Positions 49,705 through 59,437 of a stretch of 64,000 bases of DNA are shown in pieces; position 1 is the stretch's first letter; every line of letters begins with the position of its first letter. The translations under genes were made by a program, and so were the position numbers. The notes below the pieces were generated by a model. That model was not told the DNA's origin and did not search any database. It saw only the letters and a program-made list of their open reading frames with translations. This stretch comes from Kyrpidia tusciae DSM 2912 (GTDB taxonomy: Bacteria; Bacillota; Bacilli; Kyrpidiales; Kyrpidiaceae). Where the stretch lies: assembly GCF_000092905.1 (NCBI RefSeq), contig NC_014098.1:1550001-1614000 (forward strand). The letters are read 5' to 3'.

Positions 49705-50439
49705 ATGAAAGATAAGGTGGCGGTCATCACCGGCGCGGCCAATGGCATCGGACGGGCGACTGCGCGCCTCTTTGCTGCCCATGGCGCAAAAGTGGTGTTG
49801 GCGGACGTGGGGGACGCGGAGGGCTCAGCTTTAGAATCGGAACTCAAGGAAGGCGGGACGGAGGCCCTCTTCCTCCACGTGGACGTTCGAAAAGAAGACC
49901 AGGTACAAGAGATGGTGGACAGAACCCTGGAGCGATTCGGACGAATCGACGTCCTGATCAATAACGCCGGGATTACCCGGGATGGATTGTTGGTCAAACT
50001 TCCCCTTGTCGCGTGGCACGAAGTTTTGGCGGTCAATTTAACAGGTGTCATGCAGTGCACAAAATCGGCTGCCCCGGTGATGATCCAGCAGGGAGGAGGC
50101 GTAATCCTCAATGCTTCTTCGGTGGTGGGCTTGTACGGCAACATCGGTCAGACGAATTACGCGGCCACCAAAGCCGGCGTGATCGGCTTGACGAAAACCT
50201 GGGCCCGGGAATTGGGGACCAAAGGCATTCGGGTCAACGCCGTCGCCCCGGGGTTCATTGAAACCGGCATGACCGCGAAGGTGCCAGACAGAATCTTACA
50301 GATGGTGGAAGAGCGCACACCTCTCAAACGCATGGGGCGTCCCGAGGAGGTGGCGCACGTCTACCTCTTTTTGGCGTCAGATGCCGCCAGCTTTATTAAT
50401 GGCGCGATCATTCCGGTGGACGGAGGATTGGTCCTCTGA
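49705..50439 (+). CDS. phaB: Acetoacetyl-CoA reductase-type short-chain dehydrogenase
   Basis: An NADPH-dependent SDR of 244 residues, of the PhaB/FabG type, that would reduce 3-oxoacyl-CoA to the (R)-3-hydroxyacyl-CoA monomer of PHA. It has GAANGIGRATARLF (TGxxxGxG), NNAG in LINNAGITRDGL, the catalytic Ser in ASSVVGLYG and Tyr-x3-Lys in NYAATKAGVIG. ATG 49705 is preceded by TGGAGGCGATC. Family overlap means FabG cannot be excluded, but the pha neighbours and the shared operator favour PhaB. A second copy lies at 52427. Confidence 0.88.
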   Translation: MKDKVAVITGAANGIGRATARLFAAHGAKVVLADVGDAEGSALESELKEGGTEALFLHVDVRKEDQVQEMVDRTLERFGRIDVLINNAGITRDGLLVKLPLVAWHEVLAVNLTGVMQCTKSAAPVMIQQGGGVILNASSVVGLYGNIGQTNYAATKAGVIGLTKTWARELGTKGIRVNAVAPGFIETGMTAKVPDRILQMVEERTPLKRMGRPEEVAHVYLFLASDAASFINGAIIPVDGGLVL

Positions 50440-50448
50440 CATTCGGGA

Positions 50449-50478
50449 TTGACATGGGCGTGCTTATAGATGTAAAAT
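50449..50478 (+). promoter_or_regulatory. Promoter and operator of phaQ-phaP
   Basis: TTGACA (50449-50454) and TAAAAT (50473-50478) are 18 bases apart. The repeated 16-nt TGCTTATAGATGTAAA occupies 50461-50476, covering the spacer and most of the -10. TGTA-AAA-TACA adds local symmetry of a PadR-operator kind. Confidence 0.7.
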
Positions 50479-50498
50479 ACACTTAGAGGTGAATTGAG

Positions 50499-50990
50499 AT
50501 GACGGAGACGCCAATGGAAAGGGGGCTCCTTGGCAAAACGCCAAAAAATTTTCTCCTGCCGTACATCCTGTTGATCCTGCGGGAAGTTCCGGTTCACGGG
50601 TACGAATTGGTTCAAAAGTTGGCTGTTTTTGGTTTTCAAGATCTAGACCGGGGGAACGTGTACCGGATCCTTCGGCAACTGGAAAAAGACCATTACGTAC
50701 AGTCCGAGTGGAACACGGAGACAGCGGGACCTGCAAAGCGCCTCTATTCCCTTACGGACGCCGGAGAGGCGTACCTGCGGTTGTACGCTGCGGAATTGGA
50801 GCGTTACCAGAGTATGTTGGACCAGTTTTTTCGGACCTACAGCAGTATCTTGAATCTGTACAACCCGTTTTTGGGGGTTTCCGGCGAATCTTTGACAGAC
50901 TCAGCCAATTCAACGAAAACAGGGAGGAGTCACCATGACCCAGGCCACCCCGAATCCAAAGAAACCCGAGAAGACGACCTACCGGAGTGA
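50499..50990 (+). CDS. phaQ: PadR-family regulator PhaQ
   Basis: A winged-helix PadR-type protein of 163 residues. The N-terminal domain has NFLLPYILLILREVPVHGYELVQKL, DRGNVYRILRQLEKDHYVQSEW and PAKRLYSLTDAGEAYL. In Bacillus megaterium PhaQ is reported to repress its own promoter and phaP and to sense PHA. ATG 50499 lies 7 bases after GAGGTG. The last 18 codons or so overlap phaP in another frame (56 bases), and this tail is rich in S, T, H and E. Confidence 0.87.
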   Translation: MTETPMERGLLGKTPKNFLLPYILLILREVPVHGYELVQKLAVFGFQDLDRGNVYRILRQLEKDHYVQSEWNTETAGPAKRLYSLTDAGEAYLRLYAAELERYQSMLDQFFRTYSSILNLYNPFLGVSGESLTDSANSTKTGRSHHDPGHPESKETREDDLPE

Positions 50991-51495
50991 CACCATTCTC
51001 GACCCAGCCTGGAAATATTACGAAGACAGGGCCGGCGATTGGCAACGGTTTATCGAAAAGCGGGAAAACGACTATTTGAATGCCGTCGCCGAATCTCGAA
51101 AACTGCTCGCCACCGCTCGGAAAAATGTAGAGGGTTTGACCAAAGATTTGATCCGGGAGTCAGAACAGGTGTGGAAAAGTTTCTTGCCGAAGGGCTCGAA
51201 TCCCGGGGACGCCCAGCAATCTCAGAATCAGTCCTGGGAGACTTTGGCCCAGAAGGCCCAGGATCTGTGGTGGACGCCCTGGAAGTCGTATATGGACTGG
51301 AGCGAAGCCTACGAGGCGCGGTGGGAGGAGCAAAACCAGACTTGGATCCGGCAGGTTCAGGAACAGCGTAAAGTGTTTTGGGACTTCGTCGATCAAAATC
51401 AAGATGCGCTGAAAAAAGCCCAATACCAATGGTTTCATGCCCTGGAGGACGGAGTGCGTCCTTGGTTGAGCGCCTGGGGCAAAGAGAACGCTTAA
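50935..51495 (+). CDS. phaP: Phasin PhaP (PHA granule-coating protein)
   Basis: A Bacillus-type phasin of 186 residues, hydrophilic and helical, with many aromatic and charged heptads (DPAWKYYEDRAGDWQRFIEKRE, WWTPWKSYMDWSEAYE). It would coat the PHA granule surface and control granule number. A GGGAGGAG precedes ATG 50935, inside the end of phaQ, so the pair is translationally coupled. A strong terminator follows, after which the synthase genes have their own transcription. Confidence 0.85.
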   Translation: MTQATPNPKKPEKTTYRSDTILDPAWKYYEDRAGDWQRFIEKRENDYLNAVAESRKLLATARKNVEGLTKDLIRESEQVWKSFLPKGSNPGDAQQSQNQSWETLAQKAQDLWWTPWKSYMDWSEAYEARWEEQNQTWIRQVQEQRKVFWDFVDQNQDALKKAQYQWFHALEDGVRPWLSAWGKENA

Positions 51496-51870
51496 AGGGA
51501 TCAGCCCGGCATCTTTCCCGATGAAACGAAGAACCGCCCGTTTTTGCGGATTGGCGCAAACGGGCGGTTTTTTGTGAACATCGAATCGGTCGGGAATATT
51601 GAAGAGGGGGTAGCGCTATATATCAAAGGTGTGACAACAAGAGATCATCAAGATCGAGGATTTCTTATCATATTCTTAACATATTTTTCACATGTTCTTC
51701 GACATCAGTCGACGACTTTGTTACATGAGTTTTGGTACACTTGGTCGTAGAAAGACCGTCAACTGATAGTGCGCCAAGGGGGTGGGAGCCCGGTCGGGGG
51801 CGGGGGGCAATGACTGTCGGTCGCCGGTACCATTGCGTTAGAATCGGAGCTTGACGAAGGAGCGGATGGC
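51496..51870 (+). other. Gap between phaP and phaR
   Basis: 375 bases holding the phaP terminator (51533-51573) and then an AT-rich stretch (51600-51740). The latter may hold the phaR promoter: an extended -10-like TGGTACACT occurs near 51735. A frame at 51544-51750 begins inside the terminator and shows no family features. No 16-nt pha operator is present here. Confidence 0.5.
51533..51573 (+). terminator. Intrinsic terminator after phaP
   Basis: ACCGCCCG-TTTTTGCG pairs with CGCAAA-CGGGCGGT with a small T bulge; the run TTTTTT follows. It starts 38 bases after the phaP stop. Confidence 0.88.
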
Positions 51871-52311
51871 ATGACCGTTCAGTATTCAGATCCTTTCTTA
51901 GCATGGAAGAAAATCTACGATGAATGGGAACCACAGGCTGCCGAGGCATGGAACACTCTTCTGACGAGCGAAACCTATTCCATCGTATCCGCCCAAATGA
52001 TGCAGGCTTTTCTTCAAATCAACCAATTAGTTTCCCAAACGATGAAATCCGTCGCCGAGAAATCCCACCTCCCCTCCATCGACGACGTGGCGAGGCTCGG
52101 GGAAATGGTGGCGGCGGTGGATGAAAAGATCGATGCCATAGACGAACGACTCATTCGGGTGGAAGAAACCTTGAAAAAGATGCAAGAGGCTCTGGAGAGT
52201 CGAACCCGACTTGGCCAAGGAAGCCGGGGCCGGCGGACCGCGAGTCGGGACGAGAGTCCTGAGGATCGGGAAGTCTCGGGGGATGCGCCCTCTTCCGGGG
52301 GCGAGGAATAG
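51871..52311 (+). CDS. phaR: Class IV PHA synthase subunit PhaR
   Basis: A 146-residue partner required by PhaC in class IV (Bacillus-type) PHA synthases. It has the N-terminal DPFLAWKKIYDEWEPQ segment, a helical central region and a coiled coil with AAVDEKIDAIDERLIRVEETLKKM (residues 70-105). The C-terminal 35 residues are charged and low-complexity (R/S/E/D). AAGGAGCGG precedes the ATG. Order phaR-phaB-phaC as in Bacillus. Confidence 0.9.
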   Translation: MTVQYSDPFLAWKKIYDEWEPQAAEAWNTLLTSETYSIVSAQMMQAFLQINQLVSQTMKSVAEKSHLPSIDDVARLGEMVAAVDEKIDAIDERLIRVEETLKKMQEALESRTRLGQGSRGRRTASRDESPEDREVSGDAPSSGGEE

Positions 52312-52426
52312 CTCCGGACTGGGCGCAAAAGGCTTCTGAATGCTCTTCTTTCAGGATTCGCGTGTCGTCCATGAGTTTTATGTACGGTAATGACCGACCA
52401 CGATGGGGAGAACGGGGGAGATCAGA

Positions 52427-53200
52427 ATGGCACTTGCTGAGGAAATGGTCGTTCAAGGACGTGTATTGGTGGGTAAGGTTGCGCTGGTCACCGGGGCCTC
52501 TCGGGGGATTGGCGCGGCCATCGCCCGGGAGTTAGCCAGGCTCGGGGCGACCACAGTTCTCAACTATTGCCGAAGCGCAGAACAGGCTGAGGCTTTGGTG
52601 CGACAACTCAGCGCGCACAATGATCGGGTTGCCGCCGTGAGGGCCGATGTTTCCCAACCGGAGGAGATCGATCGGTTGTGGAAGGAAGTTTCCGACGGAT
52701 TTGGACCGATCGATATCCTCGTCAACAACGCTGGGATCACCCGAGACTCTCGGTTCCTCAACATGTCTGCAGCCCAGTGGGAAGATGTGATGCACACCAA
52801 TCTGGACAGCATGTTCCACCTCACACAACGGGTTCTCCCCTCGATGATCGAGAACGGGTTCGGTCGTATTATCAACGTTTCTTCCATCATTGCCCAAACA
52901 GGCGGGTTCGGTCAAGTGAATTACTCCGCGGCAAAGGCCGGCATCATCGGATTCACCAAGTCCCTCGCCCTGGAGACGGCCAAATATAACATCACCGTCA
53001 ACGCCGTGTGCCCGGGATTTATCTGGACGGATATGGTGGCGGCGGTCCCTGAAAAAGTTCAGGACAAAATCAAAGCGAGGATTCCTATGGGCCGGTTCGG
53101 TCTTCCAGAAGAAGTGGCAAAAGTTGTCCGGTTCCTGGTGGTGGACGGAGATTACATCACCGGACAATGCCTGAATGTGAACGGTGGCATGTACATGTAA
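52427..53200 (+). CDS. phaB: Acetoacetyl-CoA reductase (second SDR of the pha cluster)
   Basis: An SDR of 257 residues with GASRGIGAAIAREL (cofactor), NNAGITRDSRFLNM, the catalytic Ser in NVSSIIAQTGGFG, Tyr-Lys in NYSAAKAGIIGFTKSLALE and the Bacillus PhaB-like ending GQCLNVNGGMYM. It lies between phaR and phaC, the classical place of Bacillus phaB, so it is the better candidate for the main acetoacetyl-CoA reductase than the copy at 49705. ATG 52427 follows GGGGGAG; a longer start at 52403 is less likely. Confidence 0.92.
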   Translation: MALAEEMVVQGRVLVGKVALVTGASRGIGAAIARELARLGATTVLNYCRSAEQAEALVRQLSAHNDRVAAVRADVSQPEEIDRLWKEVSDGFGPIDILVNNAGITRDSRFLNMSAAQWEDVMHTNLDSMFHLTQRVLPSMIENGFGRIINVSSIIAQTGGFGQVNYSAAKAGIIGFTKSLALETAKYNITVNAVCPGFIWTDMVAAVPEKVQDKIKARIPMGRFGLPEEVAKVVRFLVVDGDYITGQCLNVNGGMYM

Positions 53201-53236
53201 CATTCGGAGAAACTCGCCAATTGCGAAAGGGGAGCG

Positions 53237-54361
53237 ATGATGGCGGCAGAGAGTTGGCAGACCATGTGGAATGCGATGTTTCTTCAACAGGATGCCCTGG
53301 CCAGAATGGGTTCCCGGTGGCTGGAACAAGCGCCGACCGGTTGGCGCCGGTACCGCAAAGCCGCGGAAATCCTCAGCCAGGCTGAACCGCCGGCCGGACA
53401 AACACCCAAGACCACCATCTGGCGAAAGAATAAGATGCGCCTGTATCATTTCTCGTTACCCGGTGTGGAGCGTGTACACCAATTTCCGGTACTCATGGTG
53501 TACGCGATGATCAACAAACCCTACATCCTCGACATGGAGCCCGGACATTCCTTTGTCGAATTCCTTGTGCAGCAGGGGTTCTCGGTTTACATGATCGATT
53601 GGGGTGTCGCTGGACCTGAAGATCGACACAACGGGTTCGCGGAGTACATGTTCGACTATCTCGACAAGGCCGTGGGGCGGGTTTTGAGGCACGCAGGCGC
53701 GGACCGAATTCACATGTTCGCCTACTGCATGGGCGGAACGATGGGAGCGATGTATACCGCGCTTTTTCCAGACAAAGTCAAGGATTTGACCCTGCTCGCC
53801 GCGCCGATCGACTTTCGACATGCCCCGTTGTACAATCAATGGCTGCGCAAAGAGTATTTTGATGTGGATAAGCTTGTAGAAACCTTCGGCAACGTTCCGC
53901 CCGAAGTGATTGATTTTGGCAACAAAATGTTGAAGCCCATGAGTAATTTTGTCGATCCCTGGGTTTCATTGCTGGATCGGGTGGATGACGAAACTTTTGT
54001 CCACAGTTGGAGGATGTTGAACAAATGGGTCAACGACGGAACTCCGTTCCCGGGTGAGGCGTACCGCGAGTGGATCCACGAGTTCTACCAGGAGAACAAA
54101 CTGGTCCAAGGGAAATTGATCCTGCGGGACCGTCCCGTGGATTTAAGTCAGATCCGTTGTCCCGTTCTTCTGCTGACGGCCGAGCGGGACCACATCGTTC
54201 CCCCTCCACAAAGCGAGGCGCTGTTTGAACACATCTTAAGTTCCGATCGGACGGAATACCAATTCCCCGTCGGACACGTCAGCCTCGTGTACGGCGGGAC
54301 GGCCAGTAAGCGGGTATATCCGCGAACGGCTGACTGGTTGAAGGCGCATGATGCAATGTGA
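53237..54361 (+). CDS. phaC: Class IV poly(3-hydroxyalkanoate) synthase PhaC
   Basis: An alpha/beta-hydrolase-fold polymerase of 374 residues that links (R)-3-hydroxyacyl-CoA into PHA. The lipase-like box contains the catalytic cysteine (YCMGGTMG, about C164), the aspartate is in LLLTAERDHIVPP and the histidine in PVGHVSLVYGG. Its length and the separate PhaR place it in class IV. GAAAGGGGAGCG precedes tandem ATGs at 53237 and 53240. It ends the second accessory block; a weak terminator-like sequence follows. Confidence 0.94.
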   Translation: MMAAESWQTMWNAMFLQQDALARMGSRWLEQAPTGWRRYRKAAEILSQAEPPAGQTPKTTIWRKNKMRLYHFSLPGVERVHQFPVLMVYAMINKPYILDMEPGHSFVEFLVQQGFSVYMIDWGVAGPEDRHNGFAEYMFDYLDKAVGRVLRHAGADRIHMFAYCMGGTMGAMYTALFPDKVKDLTLLAAPIDFRHAPLYNQWLRKEYFDVDKLVETFGNVPPEVIDFGNKMLKPMSNFVDPWVSLLDRVDDETFVHSWRMLNKWVNDGTPFPGEAYREWIHEFYQENKLVQGKLILRDRPVDLSQIRCPVLLLTAERDHIVPPPQSEALFEHILSSDRTEYQFPVGHVSLVYGGTASKRVYPRTADWLKAHDAM

Positions 54362-54627
54362 ACATGGTGTGAGGGACAGGGTCGCCGGACGCTCACGTGC
54401 ACCGGCGGCCCCGTCTGTCGTCCCGTCGACTGCTCGAACTCAAGGAATCCGGGACGATGCCGCTCCCCGCTTTTTACCATTGTCAATCGATTCAGAATCA
54501 TATATCCTCAAGCCTTTCTCCCAGCCACCCAAGGTTTTCCTCCTCATCCGGACATACTAAGGGCAACGGGGCCCGACGGGCGGGCCGCGGAATCTGAGCT
54601 ACCGTGAGATGTCGAGGGGGATCAAAC

Positions 54628-55401
54628 ATGGATCAATACCACCCAAAACCGTTTGTTATTGCGGGTGAGGGGGAGGAGACACCGGGCGCCCCTCCTCAGG
54701 CGACACCGCCTCCTTCCGGCCCTTTGCAGGCTTTAGAGCGGCTGGGACAAACCCAGGTTCCGGAGGTGGACAGCGATCTGTATTGCATCACGATTATCGG
54801 GCAGATCGAAGGCCACATCATTTTGCCCCCCCAGAATAAGACGACGAAGTATGAGCACGTGATTCCGCAACTGGTGGCCGCGGAGCAAAACGACAAGGTG
54901 AAAGGGGTGCTCATCGTTCTGAACACCGTCGGAGGGGATGTGGAGGCCGGGTTAGCCATCGCCGAGATGATCGCGACCCTCACCAAACCGACGGTGACTT
55001 TGGTGCTCGGCGGGGGGCATTCGATCGGCGTGCCCATCGCCGTGGCCGGGCAGTACAGCTTTATCGCCGAATCGGCGACCATGACCATTCACCCGATCCG
55101 ATTGACGGGTATGGTCATCGGCGCGCCAGCTTCCTGGGAGTACCTGGAGCGCATGCAAGAACGGGTGGTGCGCTTTGTGGTGGATCACTCCAAGATCTCT
55201 GAAGCCCAGTTTCGGGAATTGATGATGAAAACCGGAGAGTTGGCCCGGGACATCGGAACCACCGTGGTAGGCAAAGATGCCGTCCGCTACGGACTGATCG
55301 ACGAGATCGGCGGCATAGGTCGGGCGCTCGGAAAATTGCGGGAGATGGTGGACGCCGCTGCAACCCGCCAACCTCCTGCGGGAAAGCCGGTGATCCAATG
55401 A
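54628..55401 (+). CDS. tepA: ClpP-fold protease TepA (translocation-enhancing protein)
   Basis: A cytoplasmic ClpP-like serine protease of 257 residues. The central part has [39 protein letters not shown], the nucleophile serine in [20 protein letters not shown] and the histidine in [11 protein letters not shown]. subtilis TepA is described as enhancing protein translocation and degrading small acid-soluble spore proteins. ATG 54628 follows GAGGGGGATC; a GTG at 54604 would only add a poorly conserved leader. Its appearance here marks the return to the rnjB-tepA-spoIIIE gene order. Confidence 0.91.
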   Translation: MDQYHPKPFVIAGEGEETPGAPPQATPPPSGPLQALERLGQTQVPEVDSDLYCITIIGQIEGHIILPPQNKTTKYEHVIPQLVAAEQNDKVKGVLIVLNTVGGDVEAGLAIAEMIATLTKPTVTLVLGGGHSIGVPIAVAGQYSFIAESATMTIHPIRLTGMVIGAPASWEYLERMQERVVRFVVDHSKISEAQFRELMMKTGELARDIGTTVVGKDAVRYGLIDEIGGIGRALGKLREMVDAAATRQPPAGKPVIQ

Positions 55402-55622
55402 TTCTCTACACCGCGGTGCCTCTTTCCCTTGTTTTTGCAGGAGAAGCGCGGCCTGCTGCCCCCAAAATGGAAATCCGGGTCGGGTCCGCCTGTCTGGAAG
55501 TGGAGTCCATCGGCGCGGATCGCGTGCGGATCGTGCGTTTAATCAGCCCAAACCCCGCCGATTATCTCCGGCCGGAATACCAGCCGGGCCGCGAACTTTC
55601 CCTTTATCTCGGAATCCCATAA
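55398..55622 (+). CDS. ylzJ: YlzJ-like small protein
   Basis: A 74-residue protein of the YlzJ family, of unknown function. Family features are [13 protein letters not shown] at the start and [23 protein letters not shown] near the end. The ATG overlaps the tepA stop by 4 bases, as in other spore formers, and spoIIIE follows 122 bases later. Confidence 0.88.
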   Translation: MILYTAVPLSLVFAGEARPAAPKMEIRVGSACLEVESIGADRVRIVRLISPNPADYLRPEYQPGRELSLYLGIP

Positions 55623-55744
55623 CAATTTGGCCGATGCCAGCCGGGGCGAAACCGGCCCGGGAACCTCGTCCGGAAGGAAAAGCCGATTCCCTTGGAGAAA
55701 TGTAGTAGAACGTACAGCGGTTTTTCCGAGGGAGTGGGCATGGC

Positions 55745-58120
55745 GTGAGTAAGGTCGAGCAGGCCAAGGAATGGATGAAAACGGAGATTACGGGGCTGGC
55801 CATTGTTGCGGCCTCCTTGATTTGTCTAGCCCAGCTGGGGTGGATCGGCCGATCCCTCGCTCACCTCGCCATGTGGGTGGCGGGGGGGTGGTATGTCCTC
55901 GTCCCCCTGGCCATGCTGTGGGTCGGGGGCTATGTGATTGTCAAAGGCCGCGCCCCTTCTTGGAACCTTCGGGTGACGGGAGTCTTTCTGTTTATCGCCG
56001 TTCTTCTCACCTGGGAGCAGCTCAACCTCTACACCTCCCTTATCCGCAGCCATCCTTTGACTCCACCGGATCTGTGGACGATCACCACCCACCGGATTGA
56101 CCAGTTGTATTTGGCCAGCACCGGTGCAACCGAAGGCGGGCACCCCGTCGCACCCCCGGAGCGTGTGGGGGGTGGGGCGGTGGGGTATGCCCTTTTTTCC
56201 GCCACTCACTTTTTATTCGATACTTTAGGCACCGAGATCGTGCTGCTCATATCCGCCATGGCGGCGATCATTCTGGCCACCGGCCAGTCGGCCCTGTCAG
56301 TGTGGGAGACCTTGAAAAGGTGGGGTGTCCAGTTGGCTCAGGGGATTTCCACCCGCATCAAAGCCCTCGCCGACGCCTGGCGGGCGACCTCTGACGCGGA
56401 TGCTCAAGCGGCCGGACGCCGTCGAACACCAAAGGGGGGCCGAAAGGCGTCCGAAGAAGCGTTTCCCATTCGCGATTTTTCCGAAGCCGGGGCGTGGGTC
56501 GAGGAGGAAGCGCAACCCGACACCATCGTTGCTCCACCCGCTGTCGATGCGGGGACAGAGGCCGACGAGGACGACCCGGTTGCCGTTGTCGATGAGGCCA
56601 AATCCCGGATTCAAGTACGGCTGTCCAAAGACCGGCCATCTGGGGTTGGGCCGACTCCGGAGGAAGGAACCGTCGTGTCCGCCAGTCCTCTTGGGCGCAC
56701 GTACCACCTGCCGTCCATCGGGTTATTAAACCCGGCGCCGCCGGGGCGAAACAGCTCGGATCTGAAGGACGTTGCGGCCAATGCCCACAAACTTGAGCAA
56801 ACCCTTGAAAGTTTTGGCGTGAAGGCAAAGGTGTTGCAGGCTTACCGGGGGCCAGCGGTCACCCGTTATGAGATCCAACCGGCCGTGGGCGTCAAAGTAT
56901 CCAGGATCGTGGCGTTGACGGATGATTTGGCTTTGGCTTTGGCGGCCCCGGATATCCGCATGGAAGCTCCCATCCCGGGGAAGTCGGCCATAGGCATTGA
57001 GGTTCCCAATCGGGAAATCGCGATCATCCCCTTGCGGGAGGTGTTAGAAACCCCGGAGTTTACTCAGGCGAAAAGCCTGCTCACCCTGGCTTTGGGCCGG
57101 GATATCTCCGGCACGCCGGTGATGGCGGATCTCGCTAAGATGCCCCATCTGCTCATCGCCGGTGCCACGGGATCCGGTAAGAGCGTGTGTATCAACAGTT
57201 TGATCATCAGCCTGCTATTTCGTGCCGACCCGGATCAGGTGAAGCTTGTCATGATTGATCCGAAAATGGTGGAACTGGGGGTATACGGGGGGATCCCCCA
57301 CTTGATGGCTCCGGTGGTCACCGACATGAGGAAAGCGGCCGCCACTCTAAAGAAAGTCGTGGAGGAGATGGAAGGGCGATACGCCTTGTTCGCCCGGGAA
57401 GGGGTCCGGGACATGGAACGGTACAACGAATTGGCCCGTCGATTCGGACGCCCTCTCTTGCCATACATTGTCGTCGTGGTGGACGAGTTGTCCGATCTGA
57501 TGATGGTCGCTCCCGGAGAGGTGGAGGATGCGATCTGCCGCCTGGCCCAGATGGCCCGGGCGGCCGGGATCCACCTGATCGTCGCCACCCAACGGCCTTC
57601 CGTGGACGTGATCACCGGGCTCATCAAGGCCAACATTCCTTCCCGGATCGCCTTCGCGGTCTCCTCCCAGGCAGATTCCAGGACGATCCTCGACATGGGC
57701 GGTGCAGAAAAATTACTCGGCCGGGGGGACATGCTGTTCCTTCCCGTCGGCGCTCCAAAGCCGATTCGGGTACAGGGTGCCTTTGTCTCCGAGGCGGAGG
57801 TGGAACGGGTGGTGGAAGCGGTCAAAACCCAAATGCCGGCCCAGTATCGAGAAGACTGGGATGTGTCGGGCGGGGAAGAGAGTCCTCAAGAGGATTTGGA
57901 CCCCTTGTTCGACGAGGCCGTCGCCCTGGTGGTGGGCTCCGGGCAAGCCTCGGTATCCCTTTTGCAGAGGAGGCTCCGCATCGGATACACCCGGGCCGCC
58001 CGGCTTATCGATCAGATGGAAGGGCGCGGCGTTGTCGGCCCCTTTGAAGGCAGTAAACCCCGGGAAGTTCTGTGGACTCCGGCACAGCTCGAACGGCGCC
58101 GGGGCTCTCAGCACCCTTAG
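55745..58120 (+). CDS. spoIIIE: DNA translocase FtsK/SpoIIIE
   Basis: A hexameric dsDNA motor that pumps the chromosome into the forespore or clears it from the septum. It has 791 residues. Four or five N-terminal membrane segments (about residues 18-195) anchor it; an acidic and proline-rich linker (about 200-340) follows; then the alpha domain, the motor with Walker A GATGSGKS (about 474) and [12 protein letters not shown] (Walker B), and the C-terminal winged gamma domain with [21 protein letters not shown], which reads KOPS/SRS sequences. GTG 55745 follows GAGGGAG. In this position it is normally the sporulation paralogue. Confidence 0.94.
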   Translation: MSKVEQAKEWMKTEITGLAIVAASLICLAQLGWIGRSLAHLAMWVAGGWYVLVPLAMLWVGGYVIVKGRAPSWNLRVTGVFLFIAVLLTWEQLNLYTSLIRSHPLTPPDLWTITTHRIDQLYLASTGATEGGHPVAPPERVGGGAVGYALFSATHFLFDTLGTEIVLLISAMAAIILATGQSALSVWETLKRWGVQLAQGISTRIKALADAWRATSDADAQAAGRRRTPKGGRKASEEAFPIRDFSEAGAWVEEEAQPDTIVAPPAVDAGTEADEDDPVAVVDEAKSRIQVRLSKDRPSGVGPTPEEGTVVSASPLGRTYHLPSIGLLNPAPPGRNSSDLKDVAANAHKLEQTLESFGVKAKVLQAYRGPAVTRYEIQPAVGVKVSRIVALTDDLALALAAPDIRMEAPIPGKSAIGIEVPNREIAIIPLREVLETPEFTQAKSLLTLALGRDISGTPVMADLAKMPHLLIAGATGSGKSVCINSLIISLLFRADPDQVKLVMIDPKMVELGVYGGIPHLMAPVVTDMRKAAATLKKVVEEMEGRYALFAREGVRDMERYNELARRFGRPLLPYIVVVVDELSDLMMVAPGEVEDAICRLAQMARAAGIHLIVATQRPSVDVITGLIKANIPSRIAFAVSSQADSRTILDMGGAEKLLGRGDMLFLPVGAPKPIRVQGAFVSEAEVERVVEAVKTQMPAQYREDWDVSGGEESPQEDLDPLFDEAVALVVGSGQASVSLLQRRLRIGYTRAARLIDQMEGRGVVGPFEGSKPREVLWTPAQLERRRGSQHP

Positions 58121-58147
58121 TGCTGGGCATCCCTCGCAACCGCTGGC

Positions 58148-59341
58148 TCAGTTCTCGTAACCGAGGCGTCGACTTTGTGCCACCGGAGCGAAACCGACGG
58201 CAAAGGCGGCACCACCGGCGGCAGTCAGGAAAAAACCGAGGCGAAAGGCCGTTTCGGTGGGCAAGACCAGAGCGCCAGCCATGAGAATCGTCAAAGATCC
58301 AAGGCGTCCCGCCGTGAGAAACCACTCTCGCATCAAAAAATATTGTCCCATGTGGGTGCCCGCCTGAGGAAGACCGCCTATGATATCCATGCTCGCAGCC
58401 CCGTAGGAGGCAGCGGCAAAGGGCACAGCCAGCGCATTGGCTGCGCCAAAGATATAGAGGGCTGCCGAGCTGGGAAACAGGGTGGGCCCGAGCCCGGCTA
58501 TGACGAGTACCGCAGCGGAAAGCCACAACAGGCGACGCCGGGACCGGGCGGTGAGCCATCGTTCCACCAAGAATCCGCCCATGAGCGTCGCGGTGGAGGA
58601 GAGGATGAGATAGAGACCGCTGGCCGCCTCGGTGCCAGTGACGACGTACACGAAGACGAGAGGGAGAGCGAGCGCCAGTGACTCTCGGCTTCCCCAGAGG
58701 AGACTCGCGCCGAGGAGACCCCGCCAGCTGCCGGACAGGGGCGGTGTTTCTTTCCAATCGAACAGCTCCGGCGGCGGAGGGGCAAGACGCCTGGATGTCC
58801 GGTATAATAGGACCAGCAGCACAGCGACAAGGCCGAACAGGAAAGGGTGCTCCCCTCGAGGCAACGTGCGGAACACGATTTCAGCGGCCAAGGGCGTAGA
58901 AATCGAGGCCGTGGAAGCGGTGAAAGTGTGAAGCCTCTGGTAATGGTCCCGGGTGCGGGGGGCGGTGGCCCGAAGCCATTGTTTGTTAAATCCCCACCAG
59001 TAGAGCCCGGTCCCTAAGCCGTTCAGAAATCCCGCCGCGAGGGGTCGGTGCCCCAACCAGTGTTCCGCCAGAGCCGCCCAGACGGCCACGGCGGCGAGGA
59101 CCACCGCCCCGGTGCGCAAAGGGATGCCGGGGTCGAAGCGCTCCAGAATCCCTGCAAAGGCAAAACCGAGTCCGGCGAACAGAAACACGGCGGCTTGGTA
59201 GGTTAAAAAAGGAACCAGATCTGGGTTTGACGTCCAAATGACCAGGTTGAGCAGTGCCGTTTCCAGCGTGGTGGCGGCGGCAAACAGCCCGCCGACGAGG
59301 ACCAAGGTTCGCCCGGGGTTGACGCCGCGGTTGCGGGCCAT
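58148..59341 (-). CDS. Major facilitator superfamily transporter
   Basis: A 397-residue membrane protein with about 11-12 hydrophobic segments, MFS-like, on the strand opposite to all neighbours. Hydrophobic runs include LVLVGGLFAAATTLETALLNLVIW, AVFLFAGLGFAFAGIL and LYLILSSTATLMGGFLVERWL, with the latter two flanking the mid-protein loop. The substrate cannot be inferred. In B. subtilis an MFS gene (ymfD) lies in the same neighbourhood, but orthology is not shown. The start is at 59341, with GGAGAGGGGGG upstream on the minus strand. It converges on spoIIIE and diverges from ymfK. Confidence 0.82.
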   Translation of the reverse strand: MARNRGVNPGRTLVLVGGLFAAATTLETALLNLVIWTSNPDLVPFLTYQAAVFLFAGLGFAFAGILERFDPGIPLRTGAVVLAAVAVWAALAEHWLGHRPLAAGFLNGLGTGLYWWGFNKQWLRATAPRTRDHYQRLHTFTASTASISTPLAAEIVFRTLPRGEHPFLFGLVAVLLVLLYRTSRRLAPPPPELFDWKETPPLSGSWRGLLGASLLWGSRESLALALPLVFVYVVTGTEAASGLYLILSSTATLMGGFLVERWLTARSRRRLLWLSAAVLVIAGLGPTLFPSSAALYIFGAANALAVPFAAASYGAASMDIIGGLPQAGTHMGQYFLMREWFLTAGRLGSLTILMAGALVLPTETAFRLGFFLTAAGGAAFAVGFAPVAQSRRLGYEN

Positions 59342-59437
59342 GCCAATCCCCCCTCTCCTTCTTTGAGACTAACCGGATTCACCACGCTTTACACACTGGG
59401 GATTTCGGGATTTTGACATGGGGAGGAGCTCGATTTC

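Noticed and set aside
51544-51750. 68-codon frame between phaP and phaR
   Set aside because: It starts inside the phaP terminator stem and shows no conserved features.
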